A DNA stretch of 64,000 nucleotides from Seleniibacterium sp963677135 (GCA_963677135.2 CAXXLS010000009.1:124001-188000); one strand, 5' to 3'. Positions 33,339-42,887 are shown, counted from the stretch's first letter. Notes: generated by a model not told the origin, from the letters alone. Numbers and translations: made by a program.

Positions 33339-35537
33339 ATGTTTAAAAACCTGAGAATTCGGACCAAGCTTATCGCGGCCTTTCTGGTTTCCGCAACCAT
33401 CACTCTTGCGGTCGGCCTGATCGGCTTCAGCGGAGTCAGGACCATTGACGAGCATCTGATGCAGATCAGCAAACAGGAGCTCCCGGCGGTCGAAAACCTG
33501 CTGATTATCAAAGAGAAACTGAATGCCCTGGTGGCTGCCCAGAGAACCTTGCTGTCTCCCGACCTGTCCCCGGAAGAACGTGAAGCCCAGTACCGGGAAG
33601 TGGCCCGGGCCCGCGAAGACTACAAGAAAGCCTATGCGGCGTTCGAAGCGATTGGGCATTCCCCCGAAGAACTGGCCGAATGGCAGACAGTGGTCGCGAA
33701 AATCAAGGAATGGGCTGCGGAAAACAACGAATTTTTCGACCTCTCGAAGCAGCTGGAAAACAACGGGATTCTCAATCCGGTCGATCTGATGCGGGACTTT
33801 CAGCTGTTCCGCGGGGATCACTACAAGCTGCTCAATGCCCTCGGCGACTATCTGCTCATCAATGAGTCATTTGCCGGCGGAGAGGATCATACCCAGTGCA
33901 ACTTCGGAAAATGGCTCGCCGGGGAAGGCGGGCACCTGAAAAATCCGGCGATCCAGAAAACCCTGGCGGATATTACACCGATCCATCAGAAGTTTCACGA
34001 AAGCATCGGCGAGGTGAAACAGCTGGTTGCCTCCGGCGATAAATCCGCTGCCCTTGAGGTCTATGAGAAGGTGGCCATGCCCGCGGTCGACCAGACCTTT
34101 GCCAAATTCCGCGACATGCGCGCAGAAGCCCAGAAAGGGGTTGAACTGTACCGGCAGATGGGGGTCCAGGCCCTGGAACATGCTATCGCCAAGCAGCAGG
34201 AGGCTTATGCCCTGCTCGATCGCGTTATCGAAGAGACCATTAATGGCGCGCTCCAGGCCGAACAGGAGGCCGATGCCGCCATTGATGCGACCATGACCAG
34301 TGTCGTCATCGGTATCGTGGCCGGTGTGATCCTGTGTATCGGCCTCGGGATCTTTCTGGCGCGGCTCATAACCCGGCCCATCCTGGAGGTCGGGTCCATG
34401 GTCGGTGAAATCGAGCGTGGCCACCTGGGTATGCGCCTGCAGGTCCGTTCCGAGGATGAAATCGGCCAGATGGTTCGAACCATGAACAATTTTGCCGACA
34501 GCCTCCAGGCCGAAGTCGTCGACAACCTTCAGAAGCTCGCGTCCGGAAACCTTGATTTCGAGGTAACCCCCCGTGACGAAAACGATGAAATCCGCGGCGC
34601 CCTGAAAACGCTGAATCTCGATCTCAATGAGATCGTCCAGCAGATTCAGACGGCCGGAGAACAGATCGCTTCCGGGAGTGGCGAAGTCGCCGATTCCGCC
34701 CAGTCTCTCTCCCAGGGCGCCACCGAACAGGCCAGCAGTCTGGAAGAAATTTCCGCCTCCATCAACGAGACATCGTCCCAGGTGACGACCAACGCTGAAA
34801 ACGCCAACCTGGCCAATCAGCTGGCAACCAACGCCCACCAAGCCGCCCAGAGGGGCAACCGGCAGATGCAGACCATGGTAACCGCCATGGAAGACATCAG
34901 TGACGCCAGCCAGAACATCAGCAAGATCATTAAAACCATCGACGAAATCGCCTTCCAGACCAATCTGCTGGCCCTGAATGCCGCGGTCGAAGCGGCCCGG
35001 GCCGGTCAACACGGCAAGGGGTTCGCGGTCGTTGCCGAAGAGGTCCGGAATCTCGCGGCCCGCAGTGCCAAGGCCGCCGCCGAAACCGCAGAACTGATCC
35101 AGGGCTCGGTTGAAAAGACCCAGGGCGGGACCAAAATCGCCTCGGATACGGCCCAGTCCCTCAATGAAATCGTTGACCAGATCACCAAGGTCACCGATCT
35201 GATCAGCGAAATCGCGGCCTCAAGCAATGAACAGGCCCAGGGGATCGCCCAGATCAACGAGGGAATCAACCAGATTGACGGCGTAACCCAGCAGAATACG
35301 GCCAGTGCCGAAGAAAGCGCCGCGGCGGCAGAAGAGCTGTCCGGCCAGGCCGAGCATCTCAAGCAGATGCTGGCCCGGTTTACCCTTGCCCGGCGAGGCT
35401 CGGTGTCGCCACGACCGGCGAGCCTCCCCATGGCAGCGGCGTCGAAAACCGAAGCCCGGAGCGATACGGGCTGGGCGACCATGTCCAACCCTGGCCCCCG
35501 GATCGCCCTGGACGACCAGGAATTCGGCAAGTTCTAA
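33339..35537 (+). CDS. Methyl-accepting chemotaxis protein with CZB-like sensor motif
   Basis: A 732-residue chemoreceptor. TM1 spans about residues 10-32 and TM2 about 320-345; between them, outside the membrane, lies a helical region with H161, the block C187-NFGKW192 and H216/H220, which fits the 3His-1Cys zinc motif of the CZB domain. A HAMP domain and a HAMP-like repeat follow, then the signalling hairpin with IDEIAFQTNLLALNAAVEAA near 540-560. There is no C-terminal NWETF-type tether. It probably senses zinc or an oxidant through that site and signals to a CheA. CZB domains are usually cytoplasmic, so the location is unusual. Confidence 0.88.
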   Translation: MFKNLRIRTKLIAAFLVSATITLAVGLIGFSGVRTIDEHLMQISKQELPAVENLLIIKEKLNALVAAQRTLLSPDLSPEEREAQYREVARAREDYKKAYAAFEAIGHSPEELAEWQTVVAKIKEWAAENNEFFDLSKQLENNGILNPVDLMRDFQLFRGDHYKLLNALGDYLLINESFAGGEDHTQCNFGKWLAGEGGHLKNPAIQKTLADITPIHQKFHESIGEVKQLVASGDKSAALEVYEKVAMPAVDQTFAKFRDMRAEAQKGVELYRQMGVQALEHAIAKQQEAYALLDRVIEETINGALQAEQEADAAIDATMTSVVIGIVAGVILCIGLGIFLARLITRPILEVGSMVGEIERGHLGMRLQVRSEDEIGQMVRTMNNFADSLQAEVVDNLQKLASGNLDFEVTPRDENDEIRGALKTLNLDLNEIVQQIQTAGEQIASGSGEVADSAQSLSQGATEQASSLEEISASINETSSQVTTNAENANLANQLATNAHQAAQRGNRQMQTMVTAMEDISDASQNISKIIKTIDEIAFQTNLLALNAAVEAARAGQHGKGFAVVAEEVRNLAARSAKAAAETAELIQGSVEKTQGGTKIASDTAQSLNEIVDQITKVTDLISEIAASSNEQAQGIAQINEGINQIDGVTQQNTASAEESAAAAEELSGQAEHLKQMLARFTLARRGSVSPRPASLPMAAASKTEARSDTGWATMSNPGPRIALDDQEFGKF

Positions 35538-35574
35538 ATATCTCGCGGCCGGCAGCAGGCACCGCTAAAAAATC

Positions 35575-35612
35575 AGGCCCAGCCGGGGAGCACCCAGGCT
35601 GGGCCTTTCTTG
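35575..35612. terminator. Bidirectional terminator after the chemoreceptor gene
   Basis: AGGCCCAGCC (35575-35584) pairs with GGCTGGGCCT (35597-35606); TTCTTGTTT follows on the plus strand and GATTTTTTAG on the minus strand. It separates the chemoreceptor from the convergent ABC operon. Confidence 0.88.
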
Positions 35613-35630
35613 TTTCGATGGTCAGTCCCC

Positions 35631-37316
35631 CTATCGCTCGACCACTTCCATGCGGGAAAACCTTTTCCCCAGTACGGCGGCGAGAATCACCAGCAGCGAG
35701 GAAATGATAATCATGATGATCCCCAGGGCCGAAAGCTGCCCCCAGAGCCCGTCTTCGGCAAAGCGCAGGATCTGCACGGCGAGTACCTCGGTGCCGGGGC
35801 GCGAAAGCACCACCGACAGGGTCAGCTCGCGCAGGAACATGCTTGCCATCAGGATCCAGCCGGACACAATACCGGGGATCAGCAGCGGAACGATGACCCG
35901 GCGCAGGGTGTAGAATGGGGTGCCGCCGCAAACCCGTGACGATTCCTCCAGTGAGCTGTGAATCTGGATAAAGGCGCTCGAGAGGGGCCGGATGCCGTAG
36001 GGCAGATAGGTGGCGATGTAGCCAATAAGCAGGGCCGTCAGTGTCCCGTAGAGCGGAGTGCGGACGAAGAACCACATGAAGCCGACCCCGATAACGATCC
36101 CGGGAAAGGAGAAGGAGAGGAAACTGAGCGACTCGAGAATCCCGGAAGCCGTGGTGCGGATCTTGACGATGACGTAGGACACGAAGATCGACAGGATCGT
36201 CCCCAGGGTGGCCCCGACCACCCCGAGAAACAGGCTGTTTTTCAGTGACAGAAGGGAGATGGGGTCTTTCAGCACCTCGATCCAGTTGTCCCACGACATC
36301 ATCGAGAAGGCGCGGACGCTCGGCGGCATCGAATAAGGCAGCATGGAGATATAGAACAGGACGATGACCGGAAGCAGAATGAGAACGAAGGAAAGTATGC
36401 CGACAACGACCAGCAGCGGATATTTCCCCTTCTTCAGCCGCAGCAGGGTCGGCTTGAAACCACGGCTGGAAATGGTGACGAACTTGCCGCTCTCGGCGGT
36501 CAGGTAACGGTAGATATAGATCAGGGTGATGGATGCGGCCAGGGCACTCATGCCGATGGCCGCCGCGAGCCCGTAGTCGGCGGCAAAGCCGCTGGATATG
36601 TTGCGATAGATGTGGGTGGACAGCACGTAAATCCGCCCCGGCATGCCGATCACCGAAGGCACGGCGAAGGAGGCCAGGCTTCTGACGATGACCAGGATCG
36701 CCGAGGCGAGGATGGCCGGGCGCAGAACCGGCAGGGTCACCTTGATCAGGGTACGCAGATTGGACGCCCCGCAGACTTTGGAGGATTCCTCGAGGGAGAC
36801 GTCGAAAGCGCTCATCGCCGGGGCGATGATCAGGTAGGCGATCGGCAGGTCGAGAAGCCCCTCGACCAGAATCATCCCTTTCAAAGAATAGACATCGAAC
36901 AGCACATGCCGGACGTCGAACAGGTTCATGAAGAGGCGGTTGAGAATACCGTTGCTCGGGTTCAGAAGAAGAACCCAGCTGGCCGAAAAGAGAATGTGCG
37001 GGATCATCATCGGAATGATCGAGATGATCTTGAAAATGAATTTAAAAGGCAGGTCGGTGCGGGTGTTGACGTAGGCCAGGAACAGGGCGAGGAGGGTCGC
37101 ATGCAGGGCCGAGCCGACCGTGAAAATCACCGTGTTCAGCAGGATATCAAAGAAGTCGGGATCGGTGTAGGCACTGACGTACTTGGCCGTGGTGAACTGC
37201 CCGAAGCTCACGAAATCCTTCGAGAAGCTGCCAAGCAGCAGCATGACGACCGGACACAGGGTCAAAAAGCCAACAATGATGATCAGGGTCGTGGTCAGGG
37301 TCGGTTTTTTAAACAT
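35631..37316 (-). CDS. Ferric-type ABC transporter permease (two-domain)
   Basis: A 561-residue permease with two fused BPD_transp_1 halves, each with about six membrane helices and an EAA-type loop: LEESSKVCGASNLRTLIKVTLPVL-type segment in the first half and LEESSRVCGGTPFYTLRRVIVP in the second. This duplicated architecture is that of FbpB/ThiP-like permeases of the Fe3+/polyamine/thiamine class. It is the last gene of a binding protein - ATPase - permease operon; ligand not determinable. Confidence 0.9.
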   Translation of the reverse strand: MFKKPTLTTTLIIIVGFLTLCPVVMLLLGSFSKDFVSFGQFTTAKYVSAYTDPDFFDILLNTVIFTVGSALHATLLALFLAYVNTRTDLPFKFIFKIISIIPMMIPHILFSASWVLLLNPSNGILNRLFMNLFDVRHVLFDVYSLKGMILVEGLLDLPIAYLIIAPAMSAFDVSLEESSKVCGASNLRTLIKVTLPVLRPAILASAILVIVRSLASFAVPSVIGMPGRIYVLSTHIYRNISSGFAADYGLAAAIGMSALAASITLIYIYRYLTAESGKFVTISSRGFKPTLLRLKKGKYPLLVVVGILSFVLILLPVIVLFYISMLPYSMPPSVRAFSMMSWDNWIEVLKDPISLLSLKNSLFLGVVGATLGTILSIFVSYVIVKIRTTASGILESLSFLSFSFPGIVIGVGFMWFFVRTPLYGTLTALLIGYIATYLPYGIRPLSSAFIQIHSSLEESSRVCGGTPFYTLRRVIVPLLIPGIVSGWILMASMFLRELTLSVVLSRPGTEVLAVQILRFAEDGLWGQLSALGIIMIIISSLLVILAAVLGKRFSRMEVVER

Positions 37317-37324
37317 AGGCTGGC

Positions 37325-38410
37325 CTAAGACGCAAGCAGGAAGCAGTGGTCGGGATCGAAGGAGACGAAAAGGGTGTCCCCTTCACGGAAATCCGCTGTC
37401 GGTTCAATGGTGGTGGTGAGCACCGTCTCGCCGATGCGGATCTCCCCTTCGTAGGCTTCGCCGATGAAAATCAAGGTCTCCACCCGGCCCCGGTAGCTGT
37501 TGGGACCCTCTTGCGCATCCCTGGTCAGACGGATAAATTCCGGCCGTACGCACAGGAAGGCGGACTGCCCGACGGCCAGCTGCTGACTGTTGACGGCGCG
37601 GACGGGGCCGATCTCCGAAGCGAACCGGGCATGGTCACCGTCGCACTGTTCCACCGTCCCCCCGATCAGGTTGGCGCGGCCGATAAAGTCGGCGACGAAC
37701 TGGCTGTCCGAATTGAAATAGATCTTCTTCGGCTCGTTGATCTCAACGATCCTGCCGGCCCGCATTACGGCGATCAGGTCGGACAAGGCCAGGGCCTCGA
37801 TCCGGTCGTGGGTGACATAGATGGCGGTAATCTGCAGTTCGGTGAGAAAGCTGCGCAGCTCCTTGCGGGTTTCTTCGCGCAGCTTGGCGTCGAGATTGCT
37901 CAGCGGCTCGTCGAACAGGATGACTTTCGGTTCGGCCACCAGGGCCCGGGCCAGGGCCACGCGCTGCTGCTGGCCGCCGCTCAGCTTGGTCGCCGGACGC
38001 TTCTCGTAGCCGGCCAGCTGGACGAAATCGAGAACCCGGGCGACTTTTTTCTGAATCTCCTCTCTGCCCAGCTTCTGGGTCTGCAGCGGATAGGCGACGT
38101 TGTCGAAGACGTTCATGTGCGGCCAGATGGCGTAGGTCTGAAAAACCATGCCGAGACCGCGCCGCTCCGGCGGAACAAAGATGTTCTTCTCTTTCGACCA
38201 GACCAGCTCGTCGCCGATGTAGATCTCGCCGCCATCCGGAACTTCCAGCCCGACAATACAGCGCAGCAAGGTGGTCTTGCCGCAGCCGCTGGGGCCGAGC
38301 AGAGTAAAGATACGGTTGGCAGGCACGGTCAGATCGACATGATCGAGAGCCCTGATCTGCTTCCCCTCGGAATAGTAAGTCCTTACCAGGTCGTGGACAC
38401 GGATTTCCAT
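37325..38410 (-). CDS. Ferric/polyamine-type ABC transporter ATP-binding protein
   Basis: A 361-residue ATPase of the FbpC/PotA class. Walker A is GPSGCGKTT, the signature LSGGQQQRVALARAL, Walker B VILFDEPLSNLD, and the switch His is in VTHDRIEAL. A C-terminal TOBE-like beta domain (about residues 270-360) is typical for regulation or substrate sensing. It lies eight bases upstream of the permease gene and 74 bases downstream of the binding protein gene. Confidence 0.92.
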   Translation of the reverse strand: MEIRVHDLVRTYYSEGKQIRALDHVDLTVPANRIFTLLGPSGCGKTTLLRCIVGLEVPDGGEIYIGDELVWSKEKNIFVPPERRGLGMVFQTYAIWPHMNVFDNVAYPLQTQKLGREEIQKKVARVLDFVQLAGYEKRPATKLSGGQQQRVALARALVAEPKVILFDEPLSNLDAKLREETRKELRSFLTELQITAIYVTHDRIEALALSDLIAVMRAGRIVEINEPKKIYFNSDSQFVADFIGRANLIGGTVEQCDGDHARFASEIGPVRAVNSQQLAVGQSAFLCVRPEFIRLTRDAQEGPNSYRGRVETLIFIGEAYEGEIRIGETVLTTTIEPTADFREGDTLFVSFDPDHCFLLAS

Positions 38411-38484
38411 AACACCTCAAGGCATGGGGCCGGAGGCCCGACGCGGGCGACTCCGGCCGGAATCAGGCAAACGGATAGAGACCG

Positions 38485-39462
38485 CTACTGATAGAAAATC
38501 TTCTGGAATTCATTCCCCCAGTGACGGATTTCCTCGTCCGAAAGTTCGCGGATCGGCAGAACCTTGACCTTGTCGATCCCCTCGATGGGCGGATAGACGC
38601 CCGGGGTGAGAACATACTCGCCGACCTTGTCCGCCAGCAGCTGCATGGCCTTCTGGCTCAGCCAGTAGTCGACAAACTGCCTGGCGCCCTCCGGGTTGGG
38701 AGCCTTGGCGGCCACGGCCATGGCCCGGGTGGTGCCGAACAGGGTGTCCACGCGCGCCCAGTCCAGGGGAGCGGGAGCCTTGGTGATGATATACTTGGGC
38801 ATCGAGATACCGAGCAGCTTTTCGCCGCTCGCGATGGGAGCCGGCGACGGTCCGAAGGACCTCACGAACATCGGCTTGTTGGCCGCCAGCCCCTTGAGAA
38901 AGGCCATCCAGCCGTCATCATCGCCGAAAATCTTGGCTTCCTTGAGACCGACCAGCCAGGAGATGGTCGTCGTATGGGATGCGGGATCGGGCATCACCAG
39001 CTTGTCGAACCACTTGGGATCCGTCAGGTCCCGGTAACTGGTCGGCACGTCCTCCGGCTTGACCAGCTCCTTGTTGTAGATCGGGGCGACATATTCGATG
39101 CCGAACTGGACGATGGTATCATCCTCCGTTGCCCAGGCCGGGTAGCCGGCAGCCGAGGGAGACGTGTAGGGGGTCAGCACGCCCTTCTCCTTCAACATCT
39201 GAAGAATCGGCAGCGGGCCCTGAAGAACGTCCGCCTGCAGTTTGTTCGCAGAGAACTCGGTCAGCACCGTGGCCAGGTACTTGGAGGTCGAGATCCGGGT
39301 ATAGATCCCCTCCGCGGTATTCTGGCCGGCATTGAAATCCGCCATGATCGGTTCGATCGCGGTGATGTTGGCGTACAGGTTGACTTTCTCCGCGGCCATG
39401 GCGGTTGCCCACAGACCGGGAAGCAAGATAAGGCCAAGCAGCAGAACAACCATTTTCTTCAT
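38485..39462 (-). CDS. Periplasmic solute-binding protein, family 1 (ferric-type)
   Basis: A 325-residue binding protein with a signal peptide cleaved after ATAMA. ISTSKYLATVLTEFSANKLQADVLQGP and DPKWFDKLVMPDPASHTTT are features of the Fe3+/spermidine-class extracellular binding proteins (COG1840 type). A double tyrosine near the C-terminus, usual in FbpA ferric sites, was not seen, so iron is only one option; 2-aminoethylphosphonate or thiamine-like ligands remain possible. AAGGAG precedes the chosen ATG. It is first in its operon. Confidence 0.87.
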   Translation of the reverse strand: MKKMVVLLLGLILLPGLWATAMAAEKVNLYANITAIEPIMADFNAGQNTAEGIYTRISTSKYLATVLTEFSANKLQADVLQGPLPILQMLKEKGVLTPYTSPSAAGYPAWATEDDTIVQFGIEYVAPIYNKELVKPEDVPTSYRDLTDPKWFDKLVMPDPASHTTTISWLVGLKEAKIFGDDDGWMAFLKGLAANKPMFVRSFGPSPAPIASGEKLLGISMPKYIITKAPAPLDWARVDTLFGTTRAMAVAAKAPNPEGARQFVDYWLSQKAMQLLADKVGEYVLTPGVYPPIEGIDKVKVLPIRELSDEEIRHWGNEFQKIFYQ

Positions 39463-39842
39463 GACGAGTCTCCTTTTTTTCGCCAGTCGGGTTAAGAAAA
39501 ATGTTCGTAACAAGGCTATCAATTGAAGGACCTGCAACTCTGGAGGCAAGAGGGTTCGAAATTCAGTTTAACAGATAAGTTGCCGGTGAAAAGCGCCGGT
39601 CGGGTTTTGTTTTCGCCCCGGGGTGTGATCACTGCGACCGGTTTAGCTGCGCCTCGTCTGTCCAGGTCCACTGGACCTCTCTCACCTCCTGAGATATCGG
39701 CCACTGCGCCACTTTTCTTGCCGGCCCGGATGATAATATTTGATTTTCAAAGGTATTCCCGCAATACTCTAATACTCACGACTGGCGCGATTCATACATG
39801 TCATCTGGTCATATATTTTCTGCTGACGAAAGGGGAGTTTTT
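39463..39842. promoter_or_regulatory. 380-base divergent promoter region
   Basis: No gene is seen between the divergent binding-protein genes. A perfect palindrome AGGTCCACTGGACCT occupies 39664-39678. A CTGAGA near 39689 is not followed by the rest of a TPP box. Promoters for both directions must lie here; a weak TTGATT-N17-AATACT may serve livK. Confidence 0.4.
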
Positions 39843-40994
39843 ATGAAGCGTATTGTTGCCTGCGTTGTCTGCCTGCTGCTGGTGGCCCCTGCGGCCATGG
39901 CGGCTGACGCCATCAAATTGGGAGCCTTTTTCGACTTATCGGGACGGGCGTCTTTTATCGGCACGCCGACCAAGCTGGTGGCCGAAATGGTTGTCGACAA
40001 GATCAATGCGGAAGGCGGTATCAACGGCAAAATGCTCGAACTTGAAATAGCCGATACCGAAGGCGACCCGGCCAAAGCCGCATCCATCGCCAAGAAATTC
40101 ATTTACAAGGACGACGTGGTCGCCATTATCGGACCGACCCTGACCGATACCGGCATGAACGTGAAGAAAATTGTCGATAAAGCCAAGCGTCCTATCGTCA
40201 TGACCGTCGGTGGCGACCCGGTCATCATGGGGGGCAAGTTCGGATCCTTCGAGTGGATCTTCAAGTCTCCCCAGCGTTCCAAAACCGCCGTTGAGCGGAT
40301 GTTCCTCTATCTCAAGGAGAAAGGGCTGACCAGGGTTGCCCTGATGGCCGGAACCGACGGTTTCGGCAAGGACGGCGCCCGCTGGATGAAGCAGCTGGCC
40401 CCCGAGTACGGTATCGAACTGATCGCCGAGGAATCCTTCGGCAACCGGGATACCGACATGACCTCCCAGCTGACCAAGGTGAAAAACAGCAATCCCCAGG
40501 CCATCATCGCCTGGACCACCGGCCCGGCCGGTTCCATCATCGCCAAGAACAAGGTCCAGCTCGGTATCGCCCTGCCCCTGTTCCAATGCCACGGGCTGCC
40601 TGACCCCAAATATATCGAACTGGCCGGAACGGCCAGCGAAGGGGACCGCATGCCGGCAACCAAGCTGATGGTTGCGGATCAACTGCCTGACAATGACCCG
40701 CAAAAGCCGGTTATCCAGGAATTTATCAAGCTGTATCTCGACAAAGGTTATGACAAGCAGTTTCCCATCAACACCCATTCGGGCTACGCCTGGGATGCGA
40801 TCATGATTATCGCCAACGCCATCAAGAAGGTCGGAACTGACCCGGAGGCCCTGCGTGGCGAAATCGAAAAAACCACAAACTACGTCGGCATTTCAGGAAC
40901 CTACAACATCACTCCTGAAGATCACAACGGTCTTGACGTCAGTTCGATGGTTATGGTTCAGGTGAAAAACGGCCGCTTTGTCCTCGCCGAATAA
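39843..40994 (+). CDS. livK: LivJ/LivK-type periplasmic amino acid-binding protein
   Basis: A 383-residue periplasmic-binding protein of the Peripla_BP_6 (branched-chain amino acid) family. It has a signal peptide ending at AAMAAD and the fold motifs GAFFDLSGRASFIGTPTK and AIIGPTLTDTGMNVK; MAGTDGFGKDGARWMKQ marks the hinge half. It stands alone with its own terminator. As the liv operon 10-17 kb upstream lacks a binding protein, this may supply it. AAGGGGAG lies five bases before the ATG. The ligand could be aromatic rather than branched-chain. Confidence 0.9.
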   Translation: MKRIVACVVCLLLVAPAAMAADAIKLGAFFDLSGRASFIGTPTKLVAEMVVDKINAEGGINGKMLELEIADTEGDPAKAASIAKKFIYKDDVVAIIGPTLTDTGMNVKKIVDKAKRPIVMTVGGDPVIMGGKFGSFEWIFKSPQRSKTAVERMFLYLKEKGLTRVALMAGTDGFGKDGARWMKQLAPEYGIELIAEESFGNRDTDMTSQLTKVKNSNPQAIIAWTTGPAGSIIAKNKVQLGIALPLFQCHGLPDPKYIELAGTASEGDRMPATKLMVADQLPDNDPQKPVIQEFIKLYLDKGYDKQFPINTHSGYAWDAIMIIANAIKKVGTDPEALRGEIEKTTNYVGISGTYNITPEDHNGLDVSSMVMVQVKNGRFVLAE

Positions 40995-41006
40995 CCTGAC
41001 AGGATA

Positions 41007-41047
41007 CCAGCCCGAAGCCGTTCAGAGGGCCTCGGGCTGGCCTTTTT
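41007..41047 (+). terminator. Intrinsic terminator after livK
   Basis: CCAGCCCGA (41007-41015) pairs with TCGGGCTGG (41032-41040), with an internal GCC/GGC extension, followed by CCTTTTTAA. The next gene begins directly behind it. Confidence 0.88.
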
Positions 41048-41052
41048 AAGAG

Positions 41053-41424
41053 ATGAAATACAGCTTTGATTATTCCCGGCTCCCCGACTATGTCCTGATC
41101 ACCACCGGACAGTTCGCCATCGTCGACGATTTCTACAAACTGCTCAAAGATCTCGTCCTCTCGCCAAAGTGGCAGACCGGAACCCCCATCCTCATCGATC
41201 ACCGTGCCGCCGTATCCGGACAACAGGCCCCCGGTGACGTCGAAAAGCTCTACTCTATCTATGAATTCAACGCCGAGCGCCTGGGGGGAAGTAAATGCGC
41301 CCTGCTCTTCGCGGCCGAAGACGGCCCTTGGAGAGGGCTGTTTGAAAAGCCCGACCAATTCTCATCCCTCCGCTTTTTCAATGACCGGGAAACGGCCAGA
41401 GACTGGCTCCTCAACCGGCTTTAG
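41053..41424 (+). CDS. STAS/SpoIIAA-like protein of unknown function
   Basis: A 123-residue soluble protein. The pattern of alternating strands and helices with ILIDHRAAVSG in the middle and a final helix (ETARDWLL) resembles STAS/SpoIIAA-like cytosolic proteins, but the assignment is by general look only. It begins six bases after the livK terminator tract, with only a weak AAGAG before the start, so some read-through from livK may be needed or its promoter may overlap. Its end overlaps the LEA14-like gene by four bases in convergent orientation. Confidence 0.62.
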   Translation: MKYSFDYSRLPDYVLITTGQFAIVDDFYKLLKDLVLSPKWQTGTPILIDHRAAVSGQQAPGDVEKLYSIYEFNAERLGGSKCALLFAAEDGPWRGLFEKPDQFSSLRFFNDRETARDWLLNRL

Positions 41425-41888
41425 CGGGCCTCTTCGCGCAACGTGACATAGCCTTCCCTGGTGATGCGGATTTTTGGAACCAGGGCCCCCACATCGAGGA
41501 CCGCGTCCACTTTGAAGGAGACCGTCTCCCGGGGTCGCTGCAGCAGATCCTGAAACAGGTGAATGGTGTTGAACAGGTCCGGCCGAGCCTGCAGAACGAC
41601 ATCCCCCTCGCCATAAGCGGCAATGACCGGCAGGTCGCTGGCGACTCCGCTGATGATCTGATGCCCTTCCAGCTCGACCTGATAAACCAGACCGGCGAGC
41701 TTCAGGGCACTGCGATTGGGGTTGCTGACATGCAGGCCGATTTCGAAAGTCGGAACGATGCTCCTGCCGGGCAGCATCCGGAAATCGGTCACCGCAACCG
41801 TCGGCGTTTCAAACTGCGGCAGCAGAACCGCACAGCCGCCGGCCACCAGGGCCGTCATCAGAACCAGAACGACTTTCAGCCGGTACAT
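41421..41888 (-). CDS. LEA14/WHy-domain lipoprotein
   Basis: A 155-residue lipoprotein with the lipobox LVAGGC at residues 15-20 and a single LEA2/WHy domain: FEIGLHVSNPNRSALKLAGLVYQVELEGH is the characteristic start (reading across it), with an N-P pair. Such proteins are anchored to the outer membrane and are of uncertain function, perhaps in stress protection. It follows an amino acid permease gene by 24 bases but need not be related to it. Confidence 0.8.
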   Translation of the reverse strand: MYRLKVVLVLMTALVAGGCAVLLPQFETPTVAVTDFRMLPGRSIVPTFEIGLHVSNPNRSALKLAGLVYQVELEGHQIISGVASDLPVIAAYGEGDVVLQARPDLFNTIHLFQDLLQRPRETVSFKVDAVLDVGALVPKIRITREGYVTLREEAR

Positions 41889-41912
41889 ACCGGGCCTCCT
41901 TTACTCTTGTTG

Positions 41913-42794
41913 TCAGTGGGCTTTCCGCAACCGGGATTCCAGCCGGGCAGCAAGCCATGAACAGCTGTAGGTCAGCAGGAAATAAAGCAGGGTGACCGTG
42001 ATCCAGACTTCGAAGGTCAGGTAGGTCGCAGCCATCAGCTCCATCCCCTGAAAGGTCAGCTCCTGGATGGAGATAACGGACACGATTGCCGAATCCTTGA
42101 TGGTCGAAATCGCCTGGCCGGCCAGCGGGGGAATCATGCGCTGAAACGCCTGGGGCAGGACAACATGACGCAACAGCTGTCCGCGCTGCATGCCCAGGGC
42201 CCGGGCCGCTTCCCACTGGCCGGGTTCGATGCTGTTGATGCCGGCCCTGACGATTTCGGCGATATAAGCGGCCTCGAACAGGGCCAGGGTCATCACGGCC
42301 GCGATAAACGGTTCCAGCTGGTCCGGCCCGGCCAGCAGCAGGGAACTGGCGTGCTGCAGCCAGCCGGGCATCCGGTCCAGATTCTCGGCCAGGGCGAAGA
42401 GGGGAAGAATCTGGTCGCTGATGAAAAAATAGAAGATGAAAACCAGCACCAAAGGGGGCAGGTTGCGCAGCAGGGTGACATAAATTCCGCCCAGCAGGCG
42501 ATTGAACAGATGCTGACTGATCCGCAGCAAGCCGCAGACCAGCCCGAGGGGCAGAGCCAGCAGCAGGCTCCAGAAACTGAGGCGAATGGTGGTCAGCAGG
42601 CCGAGCAACAGCAGATTGGCGACCCAGCCGCGGTCGTTGTCGTAACGCAGCAGATACTGGGGAATGACCGACCAGTTCCAGCGGTACTCCAGGGTTCCGG
42701 TCACCCGGTAGACGAGATAGCCGATGGCCGCAAAAACCAGGACCAGCTGGATCGTATCGACCGGTTTCCAGTTCTTTAATGATGATCTTGACAC
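41913..42794 (-). CDS. Polar amino acid ABC transporter permease (GltJ/HisM type)
   Basis: A 293-residue permease of the His/Glu/Gln/Arg class. The EAA-like loop is QWEAARALGMQRGQLLRHVVLPQA, preceded by FEAAYIAEIVRAGI, and the end IKDSAIVSVISIQELT is diagnostic. The N-terminal half carries a longer extracytoplasmic stretch than its neighbour, as in GltJ-like subunits. GTG is taken as start; a GGAG about ten bases upstream supports it. It pairs with the permease at 43940-44695, with the binding protein between; no ATPase gene is found at this locus. Confidence 0.9.
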   Translation of the reverse strand: MSRSSLKNWKPVDTIQLVLVFAAIGYLVYRVTGTLEYRWNWSVIPQYLLRYDNDRGWVANLLLLGLLTTIRLSFWSLLLALPLGLVCGLLRISQHLFNRLLGGIYVTLLRNLPPLVLVFIFYFFISDQILPLFALAENLDRMPGWLQHASSLLLAGPDQLEPFIAAVMTLALFEAAYIAEIVRAGINSIEPGQWEAARALGMQRGQLLRHVVLPQAFQRMIPPLAGQAISTIKDSAIVSVISIQELTFQGMELMAATYLTFEVWITVTLLYFLLTYSCSWLAARLESRLRKAH

Positions 42795-42887
42795 TGGTCT
42801 GCCGCTCCATAAGCCGTAGCGAGGCGGAAAGCCTCCGTCGCCGGATCCTGATCGACAGCCGGCCGACCTGTTCCGGGGTCACTTGCC

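Noticed and set aside
37346..38491. Plus-strand ORF of 381 codons over the ABC ATPase gene
   Set aside because: Antisense to a gene with all ABC motifs; the protein is a low-complexity shadow.
39680..39700. CTGAGA as part of a TPP riboswitch
   Set aside because: The remaining Thi-box segments (ACCC, GAACCTGA, TAATxCCAGCG) are absent from the neighbourhood.
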